DNA of 49,556 nt from contig NZ_NUQE01000043.1 of assembly GCF_002582035.1 (NCBI RefSeq), forward strand, positions 1 through 49,556. Direction: 5' to 3'. The DNA is from Bacillus pseudomycoides (lineage in GTDB: Bacteria; Bacillota; Bacilli; Bacillales; Bacillaceae_G). This document shows, one piece after another, positions 42,635 to 49,556 of the stretch. A program made the translations under genes and the position numbers. A model generated the notes under the pieces. The model saw only the letters and a program-made list of their open reading frames with translations. It was not told the origin of the DNA and did no database searches. Every line of letters starts with the position of its first letter. Within the stretch, counting starts at the first letter, position 1.

Positions 42635-44527
42635 GTGGATCTGACGCAAATTCAAAATCCTAGTTTTTTGAAGGATATGTCTATAACCGAACTAGAGGCA
42701 TTAAGCGAAGATATTCGAAAGTTTTTAATTGAAGAGCTTTCTGAAACAGGTGGACATATTGCTCCAAACCTAGGTGTAGTAGAACTCACAATTGCTTTGC
42801 ATAAAGTATTTAACAGTCCAAGGGATAAATTCTTATGGGATGTAGGACATCAATCCTATGTACATAAAATTTTAACTGGGCGTGCAAAGGAGTTCGGTAC
42901 ATTAAGACAATATAAAGGATTATGTGGTTTTCCAAAGCGTTGCGAAAGTGAGCATGATGTATGGGAAACTGGGCATAGTTCGACTTCATTATCTGCTGCA
43001 ATGGGGATGGCCCTTGCGCGTGATTTAAAGAAAACGAAAGAGTATATTGTTCCGATTATTGGTGATGGTGCGTTAACAGGTGGAATGGCACTAGAAGCAC
43101 TAAACCATATTGGACATGAGCAAACAGATATGACGGTTATCTTAAATGATAATGAAATGTCGATTGCACCGAACGTTGGTGCATTGCATAACGTACTTGG
43201 CCGTTTACGTACAGCAGGGAAATATCGATGGGCAAAAGACGAATTAGAATACTTATTAAAGAAAATCCCAGCAGTAGGCGGTAAAGTAGCTGCAACAGCA
43301 GAAAAAGTAAAAGATAGCTTGAAATATTTACTTGTGTCTGGTGTGTTTTTTGAAGAGTTAGGCTTTACATATTTAGGACCTGTTGATGGTCACGATTATG
43401 AAAGTTTATTTGAAAATCTTCAATATGCAAAGAAAACAAAAGGCCCTGTTATTGTTCACGTCATTACGAAAAAAGGAAAAGGCTATAAACCAGCTGAAAG
43501 TGATGTAGTAGGAACGTGGCATGGTACAGGACCATACAAAATTGAGTCTGGCGATTTCGTAAAACCGAAAGAAGTTGCGCCGGCATGGAGTTCTGTTGTT
43601 AGCGAAGCAGTTCGTAAGTTAGCGAAGAATGACCCGCGTATCGTTGCTGTGACACCGGCAATGCCAGTCGGATCAAAACTTGAAAAGTTTGCAAAAGAAT
43701 TTCCGAATCGTATGTTTGATGTAGGGATTGCTGAGCAGCATGCAGTAACGATGGCAGCCGGTTTAGCGACGCAAGATATGAAGCCGTTTTTAGCAATTTA
43801 TTCTACGTTTTTACAACGTGCTTATGATCAAGTCGTTCATGATGTGTGCCGCCAAAATTTAAATGTCTTTTTTGGGATTGATCGAGCGGGGTTAGTAGGA
43901 GCTGATGGGGAAACGCATCAAGGTATATTTGATATTGCATTTTTACGCCATCTTCCGAATATCGTTCTCATGATGCCAAAGGATGAAAATGAAGGTCAAC
44001 ATATGGTATATACAGCCATCAATTATGAGGATGGACCAATTGCGCTTCGCTATCCACGTGGAAATGGGCTTGGTGTGTCTATGGATGAAGAATTTAAAGA
44101 AATTCCAATCGGTACGTGGGAAACACTTCGAGAAGGTTCGCAAGCAGCCATTTTAACATTTGGTACGACAATTCCAATGGCTTTAGAGGCAGCAGAATGC
44201 CTTGAGAAAAAAGGAATTTCTGTAAAAGTTGTGAATGCTCGCTTTATTAAGCCTATGGATGAAGCGTATTTACATGAGCTATTAGGAAATAATATGCCGA
44301 TTTTAACGATTGAAGAAGCGTGTTTAATCGGAGGATTTGGTTCTGGTGTGTTAGAATTTGCTAGTGAACATGGGTATCATAATGCGCGAATTGAGCGTAT
44401 GGGTATTCCAGATCATTTCATCGAGCACGGCAGTGTTTCTAAACTTCTTGAAGAAATTAACTTAACAACAGATGCAGTTGTTGAACGCATTTGCACAATG
44501 ATTCCATTAAAACAAAAAAGGGCGTAA
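42635..44527 (+). CDS. dxs: Dxs, 1-deoxy-D-xylulose-5-phosphate synthase
   Basis: A 630-residue TPP enzyme that starts the MEP isoprenoid pathway from pyruvate and glyceraldehyde 3-phosphate. [16 protein letters not shown]...NDNEMSI is the TPP/Mg motif, and [15 protein letters not shown] holds the transketolase Glu. GTG 42635 is chosen ([14 protein letters not shown] as in relatives); GTG 42626 would add three residues and overlaps the weak GTGAGTGA site. Followed closely by tlyA. Confidence 0.96.
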   Translation: MDLTQIQNPSFLKDMSITELEALSEDIRKFLIEELSETGGHIAPNLGVVELTIALHKVFNSPRDKFLWDVGHQSYVHKILTGRAKEFGTLRQYKGLCGFPKRCESEHDVWETGHSSTSLSAAMGMALARDLKKTKEYIVPIIGDGALTGGMALEALNHIGHEQTDMTVILNDNEMSIAPNVGALHNVLGRLRTAGKYRWAKDELEYLLKKIPAVGGKVAATAEKVKDSLKYLLVSGVFFEELGFTYLGPVDGHDYESLFENLQYAKKTKGPVIVHVITKKGKGYKPAESDVVGTWHGTGPYKIESGDFVKPKEVAPAWSSVVSEAVRKLAKNDPRIVAVTPAMPVGSKLEKFAKEFPNRMFDVGIAEQHAVTMAAGLATQDMKPFLAIYSTFLQRAYDQVVHDVCRQNLNVFFGIDRAGLVGADGETHQGIFDIAFLRHLPNIVLMMPKDENEGQHMVYTAINYEDGPIALRYPRGNGLGVSMDEEFKEIPIGTWETLREGSQAAILTFGTTIPMALEAAECLEKKGISVKVVNARFIKPMDEAYLHELLGNNMPILTIEEACLIGGFGSGVLEFASEHGYHNARIERMGIPDHFIEHGSVSKLLEEINLTTDAVVERICTMIPLKQKRA

Positions 44528-44530
44528 CAA

Positions 44531-45370
44531 ATGAGCGGGAAAAAAGAAAGAGTAGATGTACTATTAGTAGAACGAGGACTTGTGGAAACAAGAGAAAAAG
44601 CAAAACGGGCTGTTATGGCCGGTCTTGTATATGCTAATGAAATGCGTTTAGATAAGCCGGGTGAAAAAATACCGCAAGATACAGAGCTTACAGTAAAAGG
44701 ACAAGTGATGCGGTATGTAAGCCGTGGTGGATACAAATTAGAGAAGGCATTAGAGGTCTTTCAAATCGATTTGCAAGATAAGGTTATGTTAGATATCGGT
44801 TCCTCAACTGGCGGGTTTACCGATTGTGCTTTGCAAAACGGGGCGAAGTTATCATATGCGTTAGACGTAGGGTATAATCAGCTTGCATGGAAAATGCGTC
44901 AGGATGAGCGCGTTGTGGTAATGGAACGGACGAATTTCCGTTATGTAACGCCTGCTGATTTGCAGCAAGGATTACCGCAATTTGCGAGCATTGATGTATC
45001 ATTTATATCTTTAAAATTAATTTTGCCTGTACTGAAAACAATGTTAACTTCTGGTGGTGACGTTGCAGCACTTATTAAACCGCAATTTGAAGCTGGGCGA
45101 GAGCAAGTGGGAAAAAAAGGAATTGTCCGCGACCGTAAAGTGCATGAAGCGGTTATAAAAATGATTGTCGATTTTGCATTAGAAGAGGGTTATGATGTTC
45201 AAAATTTAACGTTCTCTCCAATTACAGGCGGAGATGGAAATATTGAATTTTTAATTCATTTAAAATGGTATGGTGAGCGTGCGAAAGGGGAAAATCATTC
45301 TCCTATTCGAGTAGAGGAAGTTGTGACAGAAGCTCATGAAGCTCTGAAGCAAAAAGGAAAAGAGGAATAA
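44531..45370 (+). CDS. tlyA: TlyA-family rRNA methyltransferase (YqxC)
   Basis: A 279-residue protein. The N-terminal S4 RNA-binding domain (KKERVDVLLVERGLVETREKA split around residue 15, up to about 65) joins a FtsJ-like SAM domain with DIGSSTGGFTDCALQNGA (about 83-100) and DVGYNQLAWKMR. TlyA enzymes 2'-O-methylate 16S and 23S rRNA in mycobacteria; the Bacillus target is less clear. Three bases after dxs and followed by argR, so dxs-tlyA-argR may be one unit. Confidence 0.9.
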   Translation: MSGKKERVDVLLVERGLVETREKAKRAVMAGLVYANEMRLDKPGEKIPQDTELTVKGQVMRYVSRGGYKLEKALEVFQIDLQDKVMLDIGSSTGGFTDCALQNGAKLSYALDVGYNQLAWKMRQDERVVVMERTNFRYVTPADLQQGLPQFASIDVSFISLKLILPVLKTMLTSGGDVAALIKPQFEAGREQVGKKGIVRDRKVHEAVIKMIVDFALEEGYDVQNLTFSPITGGDGNIEFLIHLKWYGERAKGENHSPIRVEEVVTEAHEALKQKGKEE

Positions 45371-45390
45371 CAACTGTTGTTCCTTTTTTT
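45363..45390 (+). terminator. Terminator-like hairpin after tlyA
   Basis: GGAATAACAAC and GTTGTTCC form an imperfect hairpin followed by TTTTTTT. The stem has a bulge, so read-through to argR is possible. Confidence 0.5.
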
Positions 45391-45513
45391 AACATACAGC
45401 AAGCTAGAATTATAAAAACAATTGTGTACAAGTAACTAGTTATACGTTAACATAAAGAAGTGAAGTATAGCAACGTTAAAACTAAGGTAAGAGATAGTGC
45501 GAGGTGCAAAAAT

Positions 45514-45963
45514 ATGAATAAAGGACAGCGCCATATTAAAATCCGAGAAATTATTGCGAATAAAGAAATTGAAACACAAGATGAACTAGTAGATATTTTG
45601 CGTAATGAAGGTTTTAATGTAACGCAAGCGACAGTATCACGAGACATTAAAGAGCTACATTTAGTAAAGGTGCCGCTTCATGACGGAAGGTATAAATATA
45701 GTTTACCAGCCGATCAAAGATTTAATCCGCTTCAAAAATTAAAACGTAATCTTATCGATTCGTTTGTTAAATTAGACTCAGCTGGTCATATGCTCGTGTT
45801 AAAGACATTGCCAGGTAACGCACATGCTCTTGGTGCACTTATTGATCATTTAGAATGGGATGAAATTATTGGCACAATTTGCGGTGATGATACATGTCTA
45901 ATTATTTGTCGTACACCTGAAGATACAGGAGTTGTATCAAATCGCTTTTTAAATATGCTGTAA
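45514..45963 (+). CDS. ahrC: ArgR/AhrC arginine repressor
   Basis: A 149-residue regulator that represses arginine synthesis and activates catabolism. N-terminal winged HTH ([19 protein letters not shown], then [17 protein letters not shown]) and C-terminal trimerisation and arginine-binding domain with [18 protein letters not shown] 45514 has GAGGTG upstream; the longer frame to 45460 is not family-like. In B. subtilis ahrC lies in the same place before recN. Confidence 0.94.
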   Translation: MNKGQRHIKIREIIANKEIETQDELVDILRNEGFNVTQATVSRDIKELHLVKVPLHDGRYKYSLPADQRFNPLQKLKRNLIDSFVKLDSAGHMLVLKTLPGNAHALGALIDHLEWDEIIGTICGDDTCLIICRTPEDTGVVSNRFLNML

Positions 45964-46032
45964 CAAAAGGGATCTTGTTTACTTTATTGCTCAAAAGAGT
46001 GAGAAGTAAGCAAGATATTTTTGTTATGGAGA

Positions 46033-46195
46033 AGTATAAAGTGAAACTTCCATCAGTGGGGGGTTTTTATCCCTCACTGATGGAAAGTTCTCACCAATCG
46101 GGCTTTTACGGGCAGTTATTCCCCGCCTATCTTCTTCGCTTTTTTTGCATCTTGAGGTGGGGGTCTTACTGCCCGCGAATAGCGGGGTAAAAATC
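46033..46195 (+). repeat. Full copy of the dispersed hairpin repeat (between argR and recN)
   Basis: About 160 bases from TATAAAGTGAAACTTCC to GCGGGGTAAAAATCC. Hairpin 1: CCATCAGTGGGGGG paired with CCTCACTGATGG; hairpin 2: CTTTTACGGGCAGTTA paired with TACTGCCCGCG near the right end, with CCCCGCC/GGTGGGG inside. It fills most of the 432-base gap and aligns with the copy at 38820. No real gene was found in the gap. Confidence 0.75.
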
Positions 46196-46395
46196 CAAAA
46201 TAGCACGTAAAAATGCACATTTCCATATTGAAATATCATTATTGTTACATTGACCGTGAAAACAAATGTTTGGTACAATGAAGCAGGTTACATAACATAT
46301 TCTTCATCAAGAAGAGTGTCAACAGAAGAATGTATGTGAGAATATTTTAAGCCTCCAGTGTGGAGTATGAATTAGATAACGAGGTGAATGAGGCA

Positions 46396-48135
46396 TTGTT
46401 ATCAGAATTATCGATTAGAAACTTTGCTATTATTGAATCATTGAATATTTCTTTTCAAAAAGGGCTGACTGTTTTAAGTGGTGAAACGGGCGCAGGAAAA
46501 TCCATCATTATTGATGCGATTAGCCTTCTTGTTGGAGGACGCGGTTCTGCGGAATTCGTTCGCTATGGGACAGATAAAGCTGAAATTGAAGGGTTATTTT
46601 ATATTGAGGATGAAAATCATCCTTGCGTTATGAAAGCAGAAGAACTTGATATTGAAATTGAAGACGGCATGATAATTTTAAAACGGGATATTTCTGTGAA
46701 CGGGAAAAGTGTATGCCGCGTAAATGGAAAACTGGTTACATTAAGTGTATTAAAGGAAATTGGGAAAACGCTTGTTGATATTCATGGACAACATGAGACA
46801 CAAGATTTAATGAATGAAGACCGCCATTTATTTATGCTTGATCATTTTGATGGGGACCATATTTTAGTTCAGTTAGAAAAGTATCAAAATGTTTATAGAG
46901 AATACGAGCAATTAAAAAAACAATTGCTTTCTTTAACAGAGAACGAGCAACAGATGGCGCATCGTTTAGACTTGATTCAATTTCAACATGAAGAGATCCG
47001 AAATGCAGACTTGAAAATAGATGAAGAACAAAACTTATTAGAAGAACGATTGAAGATTTCGAACTTCGAAAAGATTTATAAGGCGCTGGGTGATTCGTAT
47101 CGTTCTTTAACTGAAGACCGTTCTGGCTTAGATCATGTTCGAAATGCAATGAATCAAATGGAGAGCATTACCGATTTAGATGTAGCATATCAAGAAAACT
47201 ATGATGCAATTGCAAATAGTTATTATTTATTGGAAGAGGCCGCTTATCAGCTGCGTGAAAAGTTAGATATGATGGAGTATGACCCTAATCGTTTAGATGA
47301 AATTGAGACACGTTTAAATGAAATTCGTATGTTAAAGCGTAAATATGGAAATACTGTAGAAGAGATTTTAGCGTATGCGGATAAGATTGAACAAGAAATA
47401 TTTACCATTGAAAATAAAGATGTACACATTGAAACGACAAGAAAGAAATTAAAAGAAGTAGAACAGCTTATATTAAAAGAAGCAAAATTATTAAGTGATA
47501 TGCGTCATAATCTTGCGAACCGATTAACAACGGCAATTCATCAAGAATTAAAAGAGCTGTATATGGAAAAAACAAAATTCGAAGTAATGATAAAGAAAAA
47601 AGAAGGGACAATTGACGATCCTCTTGTCGAAGGAGCTCCTGTAAAAATGACCCAAGATGGGTATGACTATGTGGAATTTTATATTTCTACAAATCCAGGA
47701 GAACCTTTAAAGCCGCTTTCTAAAGTAGCTTCAGGAGGAGAATTATCCCGTATTATATTAGCGTTAAAGAGTATTTTCTCTAAACATCAAGGTGTTGCTT
47801 CTGTCATTTTTGATGAGGTAGACACAGGGGTAAGTGGGCGTGTTGCACAGGCAATTGCTGAAAAAATCTATCGTGTTTCCGTCAATTCACAAGTGCTATG
47901 TATTACACATTTACCACAAGTTGCGTCTATGGCAGATTCTCATTTGTTTATTCGTAAACAAATTGTCAATGAACGAACAGTTACATCTGTTACTGTACTC
48001 AGTCAGGACGAAAAAGTAACAGAAATTGCTCGCATGATCTCTGGTGTGGAAATTACTGATTTAACAACAGAGCATGCAAGAGAGTTACTTTCGCAAGCGC
48101 ATCGTTTTAAACAAGCAGCAGAGGCTATCCAATAA
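46396..48135 (+). CDS. recN: RecN, DNA repair SMC-like ATPase
   Basis: A 579-residue early responder to double-strand breaks. Walker A is GETGAGKS (29-36), and the C-terminal ABC half has SGGELSRIILALKS (signature) and VIFDEVDTGVSG (Walker B). Between them are coiled coils (about 170-380). TTG 46396 is used: it gives the family start LSELSIRNFAIIE and has GAGGTG nine bases upstream; GTG 46360 would add 12 unrelated residues. Follows ahrC as in B. subtilis. Confidence 0.94.
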   Translation: MLSELSIRNFAIIESLNISFQKGLTVLSGETGAGKSIIIDAISLLVGGRGSAEFVRYGTDKAEIEGLFYIEDENHPCVMKAEELDIEIEDGMIILKRDISVNGKSVCRVNGKLVTLSVLKEIGKTLVDIHGQHETQDLMNEDRHLFMLDHFDGDHILVQLEKYQNVYREYEQLKKQLLSLTENEQQMAHRLDLIQFQHEEIRNADLKIDEEQNLLEERLKISNFEKIYKALGDSYRSLTEDRSGLDHVRNAMNQMESITDLDVAYQENYDAIANSYYLLEEAAYQLREKLDMMEYDPNRLDEIETRLNEIRMLKRKYGNTVEEILAYADKIEQEIFTIENKDVHIETTRKKLKEVEQLILKEAKLLSDMRHNLANRLTTAIHQELKELYMEKTKFEVMIKKKEGTIDDPLVEGAPVKMTQDGYDYVEFYISTNPGEPLKPLSKVASGGELSRIILALKSIFSKHQGVASVIFDEVDTGVSGRVAQAIAEKIYRVSVNSQVLCITHLPQVASMADSHLFIRKQIVNERTVTSVTVLSQDEKVTEIARMISGVEITDLTTEHARELLSQAHRFKQAAEAIQ

Positions 48136-48149
48136 TGGATAGCTTTTTT
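48124..48149 (+). terminator. Terminator of recN
   Basis: GCTATCC (48124-48130) and GGATAGC (48137-48143) pair perfectly around AATAAT and are followed by TTTTTT. The left arm lies in the recN end. Confidence 0.85.
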
Positions 48150-48263
48150 GGTAACAAAAATGATTTCTTAATTCTTCCGGTTATAAAGAAAGGGTAGCAA
48201 GGAGAGATTAAAAAGTGAAGCCGCTTGGCTGAATGTGGGTTAGGAGCGAGGAGAGTGAAAGGA

Positions 48264-49556
48264 TTGAAATTAGAGCAATTTCGAAAAATCATAGGAATCT
48301 GTCTCCTTGTTTCACTTGTCTTTATGGGGTGTTATAAACCGCTTCGCGAATTTATTTCACTTCCAAAGCAACTTGTTATGTTTCAAAATCAATACTCACA
48401 AGTATCTTCTTTACCTGTATTTCAAACGAAATCAACAGATGAAACGATTTTTACAATTGCTTCTCAACATGCTGATGAAAAAACAATTGCAGTAAATCCG
48501 CATCAAAGCGGAGAAGCTGATATGGTTTATGAACTTGCAGGATTGCCGGTGAAAAAAGTAAATGTAAAAGTATTAAAAGAGTTTAAGGTGGTTCCAGGCG
48601 GGCAATCAATAGGAGTAAAGTTAAATGCAAAAGGGGTACTTGTTGTAGGGCATCATTTGATCCAAACAGAAAAAGGAAAAGTATCTCCAGGTGAACTTGC
48701 AGGTGTGCAAGTAGGGGATATGATCACTGAAATAAATGGTAAGACGATTGAACGAATGAGTGATATTGCACCATTTATTCATGATAGCGGGAAAACAGGA
48801 GAATCGCTTAATCTTGTTTTATTGCGAGATGGAAAATATATTCGAACAAAATTAACTCCGCAAAAAGATGGAGGAGAACAGTCGTATCGAATTGGATTGT
48901 ATATTCGTGACTCAGCTGCAGGTATTGGGACGATGACATTTATTCATCCAGAGTCGATGAAGTACGGTGCACTTGGTCATGTTATTTCTGATAATGATAC
49001 GAAAAAACCAATTCAAGTTGAAGATGGACAAATTGTCCGTTCAACAGTAACATCCATTGAACGGGGAAGTAATGGTGATCCGGGGGAAAAACTAGCGAAA
49101 TTTTCACCAGATCATGAAATTATTGGTAATATTACAACCAATAGTCCATTTGGTATTTTTGGTAAATTAAATACAGGAATGAAAAATGGAATTATGGATG
49201 AAGCAATTCCAATTGCTCTTTCTTATCAAGTAAAAGAAGGGCCTGCAAAAATTTTGACGGTTATTGATCAAGATAAAGTGGAAGCGTTTGATATAGAAAT
49301 TGTAAGTACAGTTTCGCAAAAATTTCCTGCAACAAAAGGGATGGTTGTTAAGATTACAGATAAACGACTATTAGAAAAAACGGGTGGGATTGTACAAGGA
49401 ATGAGTGGGAGTCCTATTATCCAAGATGGAAAATTAGTTGGAGCTGTAACGCATGTATTTGTTAATGATCCAACATCTGGATATGGTGTTCATATTGAGT
49501 GGATGCTACATGAAGCGGGTATTAATATTTATACCGATCAGAAAAAAGCAAGCTGA
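48264..49556 (+). CDS. spoIVB: SpoIVB, sporulation signalling peptidase
   Basis: A 430-residue SpoIVB serine peptidase. N-terminal membrane helix (about 8-26), a PDZ domain (about 110-190, with [18 protein letters not shown]), and the S55 domain. H239 in GHVISDND and S381 in [12 protein letters not shown] match the catalytic His236 and Ser378 of B. subtilis, offset by three. Secreted from the forespore under sigma-G, it cuts SpoIVFA to trigger sigma-K processing. TTG 48264 is the start that fits GAGGAG (48248-48253); the frame extends to 48225. The window ends at its TGA. Confidence 0.95.
   Translation: MKLEQFRKIIGICLLVSLVFMGCYKPLREFISLPKQLVMFQNQYSQVSSLPVFQTKSTDETIFTIASQHADEKTIAVNPHQSGEADMVYELAGLPVKKVNVKVLKEFKVVPGGQSIGVKLNAKGVLVVGHHLIQTEKGKVSPGELAGVQVGDMITEINGKTIERMSDIAPFIHDSGKTGESLNLVLLRDGKYIRTKLTPQKDGGEQSYRIGLYIRDSAAGIGTMTFIHPESMKYGALGHVISDNDTKKPIQVEDGQIVRSTVTSIERGSNGDPGEKLAKFSPDHEIIGNITTNSPFGIFGKLNTGMKNGIMDEAIPIALSYQVKEGPAKILTVIDQDKVEAFDIEIVSTVSQKFPATKGMVVKITDKRLLEKTGGIVQGMSGSPIIQDGKLVGAVTHVFVNDPTSGYGVHIEWMLHEAGINIYTDQKKAS

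Noticed and set aside
45975-46278. ORFs on both strands across the repeat between argR and recN
   Set aside because: They coincide with the dispersed repeat, lack ribosome binding sites and are not similar to any neighbour.

Overview
The window is a stretch of a Bacillus cereus-group chromosome (low-GC Firmicute, spore former). Gene order from comG through aroK, yqhG/yqhH, gcvT-gcvPA-gcvPB, yqhL, lipM, mntR, yqhP-yqhQ-yqhR, aroQ, yqhT, efp, yqhV, spoIIIAA-AH, accBC, yqhY, nusB, folD, xseAB, ispA, dxs, tlyA, argR, recN and spoIVB matches the B. subtilis yqh/yqi region. Protein sequences look closest to the B. cereus group from memory. No tRNA, rRNA or CRISPR array was seen.

Layout. (1) 1-2440 is foreign DNA that ends inside comGA, exactly at the codons for its Walker A loop. 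It carries a two-gene minus-strand unit (a TIR-like DUF1863/ThsB-type protein followed by a four-helix membrane protein), a minus-strand HTH gene followed by a 32-residue ORF, a divergent small ribbon-helix-helix-like gene with a shared operator-like region, and four spaced TGCAAA words next to the junction. The other end of the element lies outside the window. (2) 2441-5942 is the rest of the comG competence pilus operon with a 5'-truncated comGA. (3) 5944-9860 holds aroK, yqzE, small hypotheticals and the ykuU-ykuV peroxide pair behind a perfect PerR box. (4) 9970-16630 holds yqhG-yqhH diverging from the glycine cleavage genes gcvT-gcvPA-gcvPB. (5) 16901-21159 is more variable: small membrane proteins, a TetR-controlled ykkCD efflux pair with duplicated operator-like sites, an orphan LacI regulator and a lipoprotein. 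(6) 21195-29342 holds yqhL, lipM, a proline-rich protein, mntR, yqhP, yqhQ, yqhR, aroQ, yqhT and efp. (7) 29545-34940 is yqhV and the eight-gene spoIIIA operon. (8) 35830-49556 holds fatty-acid, one-carbon, isoprenoid, DNA-repair and arginine-regulation housekeeping genes, ending with spoIVB.

How the genes work together. comGB-GG build the transformation pseudopilus, but its ATPase gene is split by the element, so the cell should be non-transformable unless the element excises. spoIIIA (mother-cell channel) and spoIVB (forespore protease that triggers sigma-K processing) serve sporulation. gcvT/PA/PB and lipM connect glycine breakdown with lipoylation, folD with one-carbon metabolism, accBC with fatty-acid synthesis, and ispA and dxs with isoprenoids.

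A family of hairpin repeats (full copies near 38820 and 46033, shorter relatives near 7277, 9854 and 35731) and a GC-rich palindromic repeat near 35310 are scattered between genes. The most promising novel item is the TIR-like plus membrane-protein pair inside the comGA insertion, a possible Thoeris-like anti-phage system with a membrane effector. All functional statements rest on reading the sequence and on recalled family knowledge; no database search was run.
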